Part shown: piece after piece, positions 52,061 to 61,516 of the stretch
Position numbering within the stretch: position 1 is the first letter of the stretch
Layout of the letters: every line of letters starts with the position of its first letter
Assembly (NCBI RefSeq): GCF_003435375.1
Contig: NZ_QWGL01000010.1
Span: 1 to 64,000 of the forward strand
Direction of reading: 5' to 3'
Length of the DNA: 64,000 bases
Source of the DNA: Clostridium sp. AM34-11AC
GTDB lineage: Bacteria; Bacillota; Clostridia; Lachnospirales; Lachnospiraceae
Notes under the pieces: model-generated
The model's database searches: none
What the model saw: the letters and a program-made list of their open reading frames with translations, nothing else
Told to the model about the DNA's origin: nothing
Program-made: the position numbers and the translations under genes

Positions 52061-53323
52061 ATGGTAACCTATTATAAAATCGGAGACATGTTTTGCGCGT
52101 CCGCGCACGGTGATCTGCCATATGAGAAAACAGAGAAACCGGCAGCAGGAACAAAGCTCACCTGGCTCTTTACCGGCGGACCTGGCAGCCGCCGCGCCTC
52201 ATTTCTTGTAAACCATCCGGCAGAACTCTTCATGGAGAAAGAGGATGTCAGCTGGTTAAACACAAACAGATTAAATGCGTCCGCATACAACGGACAGACC
52301 AGGGAACTCCCGGCGGATCTCCTCGCGCAGCTCGATGCCGGAACACTCCGCGCGGTAAACGCGTCCCACCCGAAATTTGAGGAGATCCTGGCATATAAGC
52401 CGAAAGAGGGCAAAAAGCGTGTCCATGTTCTGGCGATCGGCGATGTGGGCAGCATGCTCTTAACAGGTCTCCATCTTCTCGGCGGAGATGTGATCTCCTC
52501 CATCGGAATCTGTGATATCTCCGACAAGGTGACTGCCCGCTGGGAGTTTGAGGAGAACCAGATCGCCTATCCGTGGGACTATGACGCGATGCCGGAGGTG
52601 GACGTTGTGGACCAGGATCACCTCTTTGACTGTGATGTGTTCGTATTCGTGGCCTCAAAGGGAATCCCGCCGGTCGGTTCCGGTGTCAAGGATGTCCGCA
52701 TGTACCAGTTCGAGAACAACTCAAAGATCATCGGACATTACGCGAAGATGGCGAGAGAAAAGAACTTTAAGGGCTTATTCTGCGCCGTCTCCGATCCGGT
52801 GGACCCGCTTGCGAAGACCGCGTTCCTTGAGAGCAACAAGAATGAGGCAGGAGAGTACGACTGGATGGGGCTTCTCCCGGAGCAGATACAGGGATTCGGC
52901 CTCGGTGTTATGAATGCGAGAGCTGCATATTATGCAAAACGTGATCCGAGGTTTAAGCAGTTTTTGACGGAAGGCCGTTCCTTCGGACCGCACGGACAGG
53001 ATCTCGTTATCGCGGATTCCATCGAAAACTACAACGATGAGCTCTCAAAAGAACTGACAAACCTCACCGTCACCGCAAACCTCCACATGCGCGCCATCGG
53101 CTACAAACCGTTCGTTGCCCCGGCGTTCTCATCCGGCGCGATCTCGATCCTGATGACGCTCAGAAAGCAGTGGCACTGCGGTTCCGTGTTTCTCGGCGGC
53201 GTTTACATGGGCGTGAAGAACCGCTATACAGAACAGGGCCTCGAGACGGAGGCACTGGCGCTGCCGGACGCTTTGTATGAGAGGATCGTGTTCGCGGCTG
53301 AAAATCTTGCGAAGATCGTGTAG
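52061..53323 (+). CDS. lactate/malate dehydrogenase-like protein with N-terminal extension
   Basis: 420 residues from the ATG preceded by AGGGGGA. The first 120 residues are not part of the dehydrogenase fold and I do not recognise them (contains LTWLFTGGPGSRRASFLVNH). Then a Rossmann domain (VHVLAIGDVGSMLLTGLHLL), VFVASKGIPPVG, AVSDPVDPLA, and GPHGQDLVIADS, which keeps the catalytic His of the family. It follows the giant gene by 152 bases on the same strand. NAD-linked oxidation of a hydroxyacid is inferred; substrate unknown. Confidence 0.82.
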   Translation: MVTYYKIGDMFCASAHGDLPYEKTEKPAAGTKLTWLFTGGPGSRRASFLVNHPAELFMEKEDVSWLNTNRLNASAYNGQTRELPADLLAQLDAGTLRAVNASHPKFEEILAYKPKEGKKRVHVLAIGDVGSMLLTGLHLLGGDVISSIGICDISDKVTARWEFEENQIAYPWDYDAMPEVDVVDQDHLFDCDVFVFVASKGIPPVGSGVKDVRMYQFENNSKIIGHYAKMAREKNFKGLFCAVSDPVDPLAKTAFLESNKNEAGEYDWMGLLPEQIQGFGLGVMNARAAYYAKRDPRFKQFLTEGRSFGPHGQDLVIADSIENYNDELSKELTNLTVTANLHMRAIGYKPFVAPAFSSGAISILMTLRKQWHCGSVFLGGVYMGVKNRYTEQGLETEALALPDALYERIVFAAENLAKIV

Positions 53324-53375
53324 AGGTTGTTTCTGCGGCGAAGGCTAGAATATAGAAAAATGCTGATCTGATTTG

Positions 53376-53420
53376 TCCCGGCAGGTTTCCCGTATGTCGG
53401 GGAGAACTGCCGGGATTTTT
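53376..53420 (+). terminator. terminator after the dehydrogenase-like gene
   Basis: TCCCGGCAG (53376-53384) pairs with CTGCCGGGA (53407-53415), followed by T5. Confidence 0.88.
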
Positions 53421-53516
53421 ATACGTGCCGTGTTGAGGATGGAAAGCCGTTGTTATAAAAATATCAGTGATCATGTATATTGAGTGAAGCAGATTTATCA
53501 GGGAGAGTGATACATC

Positions 53517-54614
53517 ATGGAGAGTGACAGATTGTTAGTTCTATATCCGCAAAAACGAGGCCCGGAGAAAGAACGGTCGCGTATGGACGAGGTTTTGAGG
53601 GCGGCGCTTGACGGGATCGATACCGAGATCGTGGAAGATATGGAAATTTTGGAGCAGGATCCCTTCAAATATCGTGGACGCAGACTCCTGTTTGCAGTTC
53701 CACTTGGGAGAAATGGCATCAACCGCGGTTACTACGAAGTTCTCGCCTGGCTGCGGGGCGGTGACCAGGTCCTCGCGGGGGCGACTGCTGGGATGATCAT
53801 CGACGCGGAGAGCGAATTCTACACGAAAGCGACGGCAAGAGAGCTTGCGGTGGCGGCAAACCGCGCCGGATGTGCCTTTGTCGGCCGCCCGCTGGTGGAA
53901 GGAACCGCCTCCCTCGATAACTACCTGATCCAGGCTGCCAATATGAACACCGATCGGTTCGGCGCTTATAAAAAGAGCGCTGCGATCCTGGCACATCAAA
54001 TTCTGGAAGAAACATGGCAGCCGAAAGAAGAATCGCACCTTCTGGTCCTTCACGCCTCAAACCACAGGACCTCCAATACCCTGGCGATTTGGCAGAAAGT
54101 AAAGGAGTGCCTGGATGAACGGATCAGGATTCAGGAGATCAACCTGCGAAACGGCACTCTCGTGGACTGTTCGGGATGTCCATACCAGATGTGCCTGCAC
54201 TTTGGTGAGCAGGGAAAATGCTTCTACGGCGGAGCCATGGTGGAAAATATCTACCCGGCGGTCAAGTGGGCTGACGCGATCCTGCTCCTCTGTCCAAACT
54301 ACAACGATGCCCTGTCCGCGAATATGACGGCGTTTATCAACCGCCTGACAGCCCTGTTCCGGACCACACGGTTCTACGACAAAGCCCTGTTCGGAATTAT
54401 CGTATCCGGCTATTCCGGCAGTGACCTTCTCGCTGGGCAGCTCGTAACAGCCCTCAATATGAACAAGACCTTCTACCTCCCGGGCAATTTCTGCATGATG
54501 GAGACAGCCAACAACGCCGGTGCTGCCATGAAGCTTCCGGGTATCGAAGACAGGATCAAGGAATTTAGCGAAAAAATGACGCATATACTGATAAAAGAGA
54601 CACAAAATAGCTGA
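53517..54614 (+). CDS. two-domain flavodoxin-like NAD(P)H:flavin oxidoreductase
   Basis: 365 residues. The C-terminal half (about 175-365) is an NADPH-dependent FMN reductase/flavodoxin-like fold: VLHASNHRTSNT as the FMN phosphate loop, a Cys-rich segment DCSGCPYQMCLHFGEQGKC as in iron-sulfur flavoproteins, and LLCPNYNDALSANM. The N-terminal half (about 1-165) looks like a related, degenerate alpha/beta domain (LLFAVPLGRNGINRGYYEVL). GGGAGAG lies upstream. Electron acceptor unknown. Monocistronic between the LDH-like terminator and the TAXI promoter. Confidence 0.8.
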   Translation: MESDRLLVLYPQKRGPEKERSRMDEVLRAALDGIDTEIVEDMEILEQDPFKYRGRRLLFAVPLGRNGINRGYYEVLAWLRGGDQVLAGATAGMIIDAESEFYTKATARELAVAANRAGCAFVGRPLVEGTASLDNYLIQAANMNTDRFGAYKKSAAILAHQILEETWQPKEESHLLVLHASNHRTSNTLAIWQKVKECLDERIRIQEINLRNGTLVDCSGCPYQMCLHFGEQGKCFYGGAMVENIYPAVKWADAILLLCPNYNDALSANMTAFINRLTALFRTTRFYDKALFGIIVSGYSGSDLLAGQLVTALNMNKTFYLPGNFCMMETANNAGAAMKLPGIEDRIKEFSEKMTHILIKETQNS

Positions 54615-54741
54615 TACAATTTTTGAATTTCAAGCAATTGTGCGTCAAAACTTTACATCACGGAAGTGAACAACTGCAATTATGAGAAAAGCAACGAATA
54701 GCTGAAAGATTTCAGACGTTTACAAAAATTACTAATATTTG

Positions 54742-54770
54742 TTGCAAAAGTAACAATAGAGATGTATAAT
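54742..54770 (+). promoter_or_regulatory. promoter of the TAXI-TRAP operon
   Basis: TTGCAA (54742-54747) and TATAAT (54765-54770), 17-base spacer, about 60 bases before the lipoprotein gene. Confidence 0.75.
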
Positions 54771-54833
54771 ATGTTCGTAAGCTTCCTTTGCTGAAACATT
54801 GTGCAAAGGAACAGAAAAAGGAGGTAGAAAGAT

Positions 54834-55883
54834 ATGAGAAAGAGATTTTCCGTAGCAATGGCACTCGCATTATCCTGTGCAATGGTACTGACCGCTTGTT
54901 CCGGCGGCAGCAAACCGGCAGAGACCACAGCCGCAGCAGCAGCCGACACTACCGCGGCAGCAGCTGAAACAACAGCAGCCGCAGCAGCAGCCCCGAGTGG
55001 TGATGCCCAGAAGTTAACAATGGGTACTGGCGGAACCACCGGTACATATTACGCATTCGGTGGTGTAATCGCGAATGTATTAAACAGCAAAGACATCGGA
55101 GTGAACATTAACGTTCAGTCTACTGGTGCTTCCAAAGCAAATATCTACCTTGTAAACGACGGTGAAGCAGACCTCGCGATCGTACAGAACGACGTTATGG
55201 ATTATGCTTACAACGGAACTGACCTCTTCGCAGAAGAAGGCGCAGCAAAAGATTTCACAACAGTTGCAGCCCTCTACGCTGAGGTTTGCCAGATCGTATC
55301 CTCCGGCGATATCAAATCTGTCGCTGACTTAAAGGGCAAGAGAGTATCCGTTGGTGACGCAGGCTCTGGTGTTGAGTTCAACGCACGTCAGATCCTCGAG
55401 GCTTATGACATCTCCTTCGATGATATCCAGGTCAACAACCTCGGATTCGGTGATTCCGCAGATGCGTTAAAAGACGGCAAGATCGATGCTTTCTTCTGTA
55501 CAGCAGGCGCACCGACAACAGCGATCGTAGAGCTCGCTACAACAAACGCGATCAACCTTCTTGAGATCGATGACGAGCATGCGAAGAAGCTTGCGGATGC
55601 ACATCCGTTCTACACAACATACGCAATCCCGGGCGGCTCCTATAAGGGCGTTGACGATGATGTTCAGACAGTTGCTATCAAAGCTACTCTGATCGCATCC
55701 CCGAAGCTTTCCGAAGAAACAGTTTATAACCTCACAAAGGCTATTTTCGATAACAAAGATGAGATCGCTTCCACACATGCAAAGGGCGAAGAGCTTGATC
55801 TCGAATATGCGGTTTCCGGTATTTCTGTTCCGTTCCATCCGGGTGCTGAGAAGTACTTCAAGGAAGTAGGAGCAATCAAGTAA
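54834..55883 (+). CDS. TAXI-family TRAP transporter binding lipoprotein
   Basis: 349 residues. Lipobox LTAC (Cys near 22), Ala/Thr-rich linker to about residue 58, then a TAXI-type binding domain: MGTGGTTGTYYAFGG, VQSTGASKANIYLV and LKGKRVSVGDAGSGVEFNAR. TAXI proteins deliver glutamate, other organic acids or unknown solutes to a TRAP permease. AGGAGG precedes the ATG. The DUF1850 gene and fused permease follow. Confidence 0.94.
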   Translation: MRKRFSVAMALALSCAMVLTACSGGSKPAETTAAAAADTTAAAAETTAAAAAAPSGDAQKLTMGTGGTTGTYYAFGGVIANVLNSKDIGVNINVQSTGASKANIYLVNDGEADLAIVQNDVMDYAYNGTDLFAEEGAAKDFTTVAALYAEVCQIVSSGDIKSVADLKGKRVSVGDAGSGVEFNARQILEAYDISFDDIQVNNLGFGDSADALKDGKIDAFFCTAGAPTTAIVELATTNAINLLEIDDEHAKKLADAHPFYTTYAIPGGSYKGVDDDVQTVAIKATLIASPKLSEETVYNLTKAIFDNKDEIASTHAKGEELDLEYAVSGISVPFHPGAEKYFKEVGAIK

Positions 55884-55888
55884 TTACC

Positions 55889-56380
55889 TTGAAAAACAGG
55901 AAAGTAAGATTCTTTACAGTGGCAGCAATAATCACGGCAATTATTGCTGCCACTCTTGCCTATACCTTACGAAGCGGAGACTATCTGGTCCTGAGGAACG
56001 GAGACACAAACGCAGAATATGCCCGCTTCCGGGTAAAAGAGGGGGATGAGTTTTCTGTAACGTTCATCCACTCGGTAAATAAGTATCCGTTGACGGACGT
56101 TTACGAGATCCGCGACCACAAGATCTACGTGATCCGCACGATCTACAATAATTTCGGTGCGGGCGTGCAGACAGAGATCGAGGATGGGCAGACGCTTACG
56201 TATGATGAAAACGGGGAGATGGTTGTTTCCGGGTTTGACAAGGAAATGCCGTATCTCTCATATATTGTGGGTACGGTCTCGGACCACACACTCACACTTC
56301 ACGGAAAAGAAATCAGTTTGAGGGATCTCTGCGGACGAAACAGCAAAGTAGAGTTCTCCTGTGAACATAAAGGATTCTAA
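55889..56380 (+). CDS. DUF1850 protein of the TAXI-TRAP operon
   Basis: 163 residues from TTG, five bases after the preceding stop, with no good ribosome site, so translation is probably coupled. One N-terminal membrane anchor (about 8-25, VAAIITAIIAATLAYTL) is followed by an extracytoplasmic domain with VTFIHSVNKYPLTDVYEI, the DUF1850 core. Genes of this family regularly sit between TAXI binding proteins and TRAP permeases; role unknown. Confidence 0.85.
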   Translation: MKNRKVRFFTVAAIITAIIAATLAYTLRSGDYLVLRNGDTNAEYARFRVKEGDEFSVTFIHSVNKYPLTDVYEIRDHKIYVIRTIYNNFGAGVQTEIEDGQTLTYDENGEMVVSGFDKEMPYLSYIVGTVSDHTLTLHGKEISLRDLCGRNSKVEFSCEHKGF

Positions 56381-56472
56381 GCGTTAAAAGAGTTTCGGAC
56401 ATATCCGGCGCCTGTTTGTATAGGGGGTATACAGGGGCAGCGCCGGAAACGAAATATAAAGGAGGGATTGGT

Positions 56473-58446
56473 ATGGCAGAGAAAGACAACATGAAAGTCA
56501 ACACATCTCCGGTGGCTGATGTGGAGACCGGTACCGCCGAAGATGTCGAAGCCATCATGAAAAAGTACGACCGTGAATCGAATACCCGAATCTGGGAAGG
56601 CACCCCGAAGCAGGTCATTCGTTTCCTTCTGGCAGCGTTTTCAGTTTTAATGCTCTATATGAACCTGTTTGCAAACTGGGATGAGCGTGTAAGACGTTCC
56701 CTGTTTGTCGGTTTTGTAATTATCCTTTCATTCCTGGTATATCCGATGAAAAAGGGAAGCTCAAAAAAGAATTCCGTTCCGATCTACGATATTATCCTTA
56801 TGGTACTCGGAGCCGGTGCTTACTTCTATTTCGTATTTAACTTTAAAACAATTATCGGCCACGCGACACGAATCAGCCAGACAGAGGTTATCGTTGGCGT
56901 GATCGGTATCCTGATCTTAGCAGAAACATGCCGCCGCGTTGTAGGTATTCCGATCCTCTGTGTGGCGACATTCTTTGTGGGTTACGCGTTTTATAACGGA
57001 CTTGGACAGGGCAGAGCCTTCGCGGTAGTCTTAAAGTCCATCGTTTACAACCTGTTCTATACGACGAGTGGTGTTATCGGTACTCCGATTGGTGTCTGCT
57101 CCACGTATATCGCACTGTTTATCCTGTTCGGCGCTTTCCTTGAGGCGACCGGTATTTCTGAATTCTTTATCCAGCTGGCAAACTCTCTGGCAGGCGCTTC
57201 CACAGGCGGACCGGCAAAGGTAGCGGTTATCTCCTCTGCTCTCTGCGGTATGGTATCCGGAAGCTCCGTTGGTAATACAGTAACGACCGGTTCCGTAACG
57301 ATCCCGTTAATGAAGAAGACCGGTTATCAGGGTGAATTCGCAGGTGCCGTTGAGGCAGCTTCCTCCACCGGTGGACAGATCATGCCGCCGATCATGGGCG
57401 CCGCCGCATTCTTAATGGCTGAGATGGTAGGCGTTCAGTACGGCGAGATCGCGATGAGAGCGATCTTCCCGGCACTCCTCTACTTCACAGGTATCTTCAT
57501 TACTGTACACCTTGAGGCAAAGAGACTTGGCTTAAAGGGTATCCCGAAGGATGAGCTTCCGAAATTCGGACCGTTATTTGTCCGTCAGGGTTATCTTCTT
57601 ATTCCGTTAGTTGCCCTTGTTGCAATGGTTATGATGGGCTACACGATGTCCCGTGCAGCGATCATCGCTACCGCCCTTGCAATCCTTGTCAGCATGCCGA
57701 ATAAAGAAACAAGAATGAACCCGACAAGATTCATCAACGCGTTGGAGGCAGGCGGTAAGAATACACTTTCCGTAGCTGTTGCCTGCGGCGTTGCCGGAAT
57801 CATCGCCGGTGTCGTAACAATGACCGGTCTTGGACAGCTCCTGATCTCCGCAATTGTCGGCGTTGCCGGTGACCGCGTGATCGTAGCATTATTCCTTACT
57901 ATGTTAACCTGTATCGTTCTTGGTATGGGCGTTCCGACAACTGCAAACTACATCATTATGGCTACCACATGTGCACCGATCCTCGTAAACGGTATGGGAA
58001 TCAACAAGATCGCTGCCAACATGTTCGTATTCTACTTCGGTATCGTAGCAGATATCACACCGCCGGTTGCTCTTGCAGCTTACGCAGGATCCGCGATCGC
58101 GAAATCCAACCCGATGAAGACCGCGTTAAACGCATCCCGTCTTGCGATCGCAGCGTTCATCGTACCGTATATCTTCGCGTTTAACCCGGCAATGTTATTT
58201 ATCGATACAGGCGTTCTCGGTGTTGTAACGATCATCGTAACATCCCTGATCGGTCTGTTCGGCGTTGCAGCCGGTCTTGAAGGCTATATGTTCGCGAACC
58301 TGAATGTGATCGAGAGACTCTTATCCATCGTCGGAGGTCTCTGCCTGATCATTCCGGGAACCGTGACAGACATTGTCGGTATCGTTCTTGTCGGAATTTC
58401 AGCGGCGCTGCAGATCATGAAAAAGAAGAAAGCGGCTGTGGCATAG
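56473..58446 (+). CDS. TRAP transporter fused permease (TAXI type)
   Basis: 657 residues from the ATG preceded by AAAGGAGGG. It fuses the small (DctQ-like) and large (DctM-like) permease subunits, with roughly 16-18 membrane helices. Conserved segments include GMVSGSSVGNTVTTGSVTIP, GQIMPPIMGAAAFLMAE and GMGVPTTANYIIMATTCAP. It uses ion gradients to import the solute captured by the TAXI lipoprotein. A bidirectional terminator is at 58550. Confidence 0.95.
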   Translation: MAEKDNMKVNTSPVADVETGTAEDVEAIMKKYDRESNTRIWEGTPKQVIRFLLAAFSVLMLYMNLFANWDERVRRSLFVGFVIILSFLVYPMKKGSSKKNSVPIYDIILMVLGAGAYFYFVFNFKTIIGHATRISQTEVIVGVIGILILAETCRRVVGIPILCVATFFVGYAFYNGLGQGRAFAVVLKSIVYNLFYTTSGVIGTPIGVCSTYIALFILFGAFLEATGISEFFIQLANSLAGASTGGPAKVAVISSALCGMVSGSSVGNTVTTGSVTIPLMKKTGYQGEFAGAVEAASSTGGQIMPPIMGAAAFLMAEMVGVQYGEIAMRAIFPALLYFTGIFITVHLEAKRLGLKGIPKDELPKFGPLFVRQGYLLIPLVALVAMVMMGYTMSRAAIIATALAILVSMPNKETRMNPTRFINALEAGGKNTLSVAVACGVAGIIAGVVTMTGLGQLLISAIVGVAGDRVIVALFLTMLTCIVLGMGVPTTANYIIMATTCAPILVNGMGINKIAANMFVFYFGIVADITPPVALAAYAGSAIAKSNPMKTALNASRLAIAAFIVPYIFAFNPAMLFIDTGVLGVVTIIVTSLIGLFGVAAGLEGYMFANLNVIERLLSIVGGLCLIIPGTVTDIVGIVLVGISAALQIMKKKKAAVA

Positions 58447-58549
58447 AAGAAATGGATGAAAGTTATATCGGAGTATATTGCAAAGGAAATTTGCATATGA
58501 TATAATGGCTAAGAAAGAAATAGAACATAGTTCAAATTTACACAAAATG

Positions 58550-58586
58550 AAACCCCTCAGAGCGGCATCTCTGAGGGGTTTCTTCT
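58550..58586. terminator. bidirectional terminator
   Basis: AAACCCCTCAGAG (58550-58562) and CTCTGAGGGGTTT (58569-58581) form a perfect 13-bp stem. It serves the TRAP operon and the small minus-strand gene at 58618. Confidence 0.88.
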
Positions 58587-58617
58587 CGTTTTATGTAGTT
58601 GAGCATCTACAGGTTAG

Positions 58618-58710
58618 TTACCGATCCAGTTTACTGTCTAACCATTTGATGATGTAGTGACACACCACACCAGCCATGACAGCAACTATAAAAGAAAAAA
58701 CATAATCCAA
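58618..58710 (-). CDS. 30-residue hydrophobic peptide, TTG start
   Basis: TTG at 58708-58710 has an excellent ribosome site, AAAGGAGGTGT, seven bases upstream. The peptide has a single membrane helix (YVFSFIVAVMAGVVCHYII) and a basic tail (KWLDSKLDR). A bidirectional terminator follows the stop. The pattern is that of small type I toxin-like or small membrane proteins common in Clostridia, but I cannot name the family. No antisense RNA is evident in 58711-58951. Confidence 0.6.
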   Translation of the reverse strand: MDYVFSFIVAVMAGVVCHYIIKWLDSKLDR

Positions 58711-58873
58711 ATTTACACCTCCTTTCTGTCACCAGATTGGAGTGGGTAACGAGACGAGTATATCATAGGCAGGAGAAAATTGATAGTTACTCCAGTATAA
58801 AACAGAGATAAAAAATAGACTTTTGTGAGGAATATTTGTGTATGAGGAGATCCCTGTTTTCATTGATTTTATC

Positions 58874-58902
58874 TTGCAAGCGACATTAAAGTATGCTACA
58901 CT
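58874..58902 (+). promoter_or_regulatory. promoter of the threonine synthase gene
   Basis: TTGCAA (58874-58879) and TACACT (58897-58902), 17-base spacer, about 43 bases before the start codon. Confidence 0.65.
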
Positions 58903-58951
58903 TTCCGTAAAGTTTACCACTGTATCTGCGTAAAGAGAGGAAGGAAAAACG

Positions 58952-60439
58952 ATGGAATTATTATATGGAAGTACCCGCGGCGGGGAGACTGGCGTGACAG
59001 CATCCCAGGCAGTGTTAAAAGGACTTGCAGATGACGGCGGTCTCTACGTTCCGGAGCGCATCCCGACGTTGGACGTGACGATGGACGAGCTTGCCGGAAT
59101 GACATATCAGGAGACGGCATACGCAGTTATGAAACAGTTCCTGACCGATTACACGGAAGAAGAACTGAAATACTGTATTTCCCATGCATACGATGAGAAA
59201 TTCGACACAGAGGAGATTGCACCGCTCGCAAAGGCGGACGGCATGTATTTCCTGGAGCTGTTCCACGGAAAGACGATCGCTTTCAAGGATATGGCACTCT
59301 CCATTCTGCCGTACCTTATGACAACGGCTGCAAAGAAGAACCATGCGAAGAACGAAATCGTGATCCTGACCGCTACATCCGGAGATACCGGAAAGGCAGC
59401 TATGGCCGGATTCGCTGACGTTCCGGGAACAAGAATCATCGTCTTCTATCCGAAGAACGGAGTAAGCCGTGTTCAGGAGCTTCAGATGCTGACCCAGAAG
59501 GGCGCAAACACATCTGTAGTCGGAATCGAAGGAAACTTTGATGATGCCCAGACAGGTGTAAAGAAGATCTTTGGCGATAAAGAATTCGCGAAAGAACTGG
59601 ATGCTATGGGATTCCAGCTTTCCTCTGCAAATTCCATAAACATCGGCCGCCTTGTTCCACAGGTCGTTTACTATGTATACGCCTACGCGAAGCTTCTCGC
59701 AAACGGTGAGATCGAAAAAAATGAGAAGGTCAACGTCGTAGTTCCGACCGGAAACTTCGGAAACATCCTGGCAGCGTACTTCGCAAAACAGATGGGTGTT
59801 CCGTTCGGTAAGCTGATCTGCGCGTCCAATGACAATAAGGTCCTGTATGACTTCTTCCGGACAGGCACATACGATAAGAACCGTGAGTTCATCCTGACCA
59901 CATCCCCGTCCATGGACATCCTCGTCTCCAGCAACTTAGAGCGCCTGCTCTACTTAAGCTGCGGAAGAGATGCCGCAAAGACAAAGGCGATGATGGAGCA
60001 GCTCTCCACAAACGGAAAATACGAGATCACTGAGGACATGAAGGAATTCATGAAGGACTTTGCCGCAGGCTACGCAGATATGGAAGAGAATGCGAAGGAG
60101 ATCCGGAAAGTGTTCGATGATACCGGATACCTGATCGACACCCATACAGGCGTTGCAGCAGCCGTCTACGAGCAGTATAAGGCGAAGACCGGCGATACCA
60201 CAAAGACTGTGATCGCGTCCACAGCAAGCCCGTACAAGTTCTCCAGAAGCGTTATGGAGGCAGTCCTCGGAAAGAAAGAGGATGCCGATGAGTTCGCCCT
60301 GATCGATGAGATGGAGCGCATTTCCGGCGTGAAGATCCCGCAGGCCATCGAGGAGATCCGCGACGCGAAGATCCTCCACAACCGTCAGTGCAAGCCGGAG
60401 GAAATGGAAGAAACTGTGAAACAAACCTTTTCAAAGTAG
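58952..60439 (+). CDS. thrC: threonine synthase
   Basis: 495 residues, the long form. PLP-dependent conversion of phosphohomoserine to threonine. The PLP lysine is K112 in FHGKTIAFKDMAL; the phosphate-binding loop is TATSGDTGKAA; YYVYAYAKLL and VPTGNFGNILAAYFAKQMG follow. AGGAAGG lies upstream. It is followed 143 bases later by the aldolase gene on the same strand. Confidence 0.96.
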   Translation: MELLYGSTRGGETGVTASQAVLKGLADDGGLYVPERIPTLDVTMDELAGMTYQETAYAVMKQFLTDYTEEELKYCISHAYDEKFDTEEIAPLAKADGMYFLELFHGKTIAFKDMALSILPYLMTTAAKKNHAKNEIVILTATSGDTGKAAMAGFADVPGTRIIVFYPKNGVSRVQELQMLTQKGANTSVVGIEGNFDDAQTGVKKIFGDKEFAKELDAMGFQLSSANSINIGRLVPQVVYYVYAYAKLLANGEIEKNEKVNVVVPTGNFGNILAAYFAKQMGVPFGKLICASNDNKVLYDFFRTGTYDKNREFILTTSPSMDILVSSNLERLLYLSCGRDAAKTKAMMEQLSTNGKYEITEDMKEFMKDFAAGYADMEENAKEIRKVFDDTGYLIDTHTGVAAAVYEQYKAKTGDTTKTVIASTASPYKFSRSVMEAVLGKKEDADEFALIDEMERISGVKIPQAIEEIRDAKILHNRQCKPEEMEETVKQTFSK

Positions 60440-60582
60440 GGTAAATCGGTTATAATAAAATTATCATGACAACAGTACCTGTTGGGAATAGATGGCGTCT
60501 GCTCCGCATATAAATGGAAACAGACGGCAGATCCGGCGGGACAGGCTGTTCTGTCAAAATAACGATTCAAATGGAGGCCTAT

Positions 60583-61449
60583 ATGTTAGTAACAGCGAAA
60601 GAAATGCTTGAGAAAGCAAGAGACGGCAAGTACGCAGTAGGACATTTCAACATCAACAACCTTGAGTGGACAAAAGCGATCCTGCAGACAGCAGAGGAAC
60701 TGAGATCCCCGGTTATCCTGGGTGTTTCAGAGGGCGCAGGAAAATACATGACAGGCTTTAAGACCGTAGTAGGTATGGTAAACGGTATGCTGGAAGAGAT
60801 GAAGATCACTGTTCCGGTAGCTCTTCACTTAGACCATGGTACCTACGAGGGATGCCTAAAGTGCATCGATGCTGGATTCTCCTCCATCATGTTCGACGGT
60901 TCTCACTACCCGATCGAAGAGAACGTTGAGAAGACAAAAGAACTGATCCGTATCTGCCGTGAAAAGGGAATGTCCCTCGAGGCAGAGGTTGGAGCGATCG
61001 GCGGCGAGGAAGATGGCGTTATCGGTATGGGCGAGTGTGCAGACCCGAACGAGTGCAAGATGATCGCTGACCTCGGAGTTGATATGTTAGCAGCAGGTAT
61101 TGGAAATATCCATGGAAAATATCCGGCAAACTGGAAGGGCTTAAGCTTTGAGACACTTGCAGCTGTCAAAGAGGCTGTAGGCGATATGCCGCTCGTTCTC
61201 CACGGCGGTACCGGTATTCCGGAAGACATGATCAAGAAAGCGATCTCCCTCGGCGTAGCAAAGATCAATGTTAACACCGAGTGCCAGCTCGCGTTCGCAG
61301 ACGCTACAAGAAAGTACATCGAAGCAGGAAAAGACCTTGAAGGAAAGGGATTCGACCCGAGAAAACTCCTTGCGCCGGGTGCAGAAGCGATCAAGGCGAC
61401 CGTAAAGACAAAAATGGAGTTATTCGGTTCTGTCGGCAAAGCTGACTAA
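60583..61449 (+). CDS. class II fructose-bisphosphate aldolase
   Basis: 288 residues from the ATG after ATGGAGG. Zinc-dependent aldolase of glycolysis or a related sugar-bisphosphate aldolase: HLDHGTYEGC (catalytic Asp and zinc His), EAEVGAIGGEEDGV, GIGNIHGKYP and LHGGTGIPEDMI. The length and motifs also fit tagatose-bisphosphate aldolases of the GatY/KbaY group, so exact substrate is not settled. Confidence 0.94.
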   Translation: MLVTAKEMLEKARDGKYAVGHFNINNLEWTKAILQTAEELRSPVILGVSEGAGKYMTGFKTVVGMVNGMLEEMKITVPVALHLDHGTYEGCLKCIDAGFSSIMFDGSHYPIEENVEKTKELIRICREKGMSLEAEVGAIGGEEDGVIGMGECADPNECKMIADLGVDMLAAGIGNIHGKYPANWKGLSFETLAAVKEAVGDMPLVLHGGTGIPEDMIKKAISLGVAKINVNTECQLAFADATRKYIEAGKDLEGKGFDPRKLLAPGAEAIKATVKTKMELFGSVGKAD

Positions 61450-61480
61450 GCCGTTTAGCTTGCATTATCATGCAGTTAAA

Positions 61481-61516
61481 AATGTTCTCCCTAGTATCAG
61501 GGAGAACATTTTTTCA
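61481..61516 (+). terminator. terminator after the aldolase gene
   Basis: AATGTTCTCCCT (61481-61492) pairs with AGGGAGAACATT around a six-base loop, followed by T6. Confidence 0.92.
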
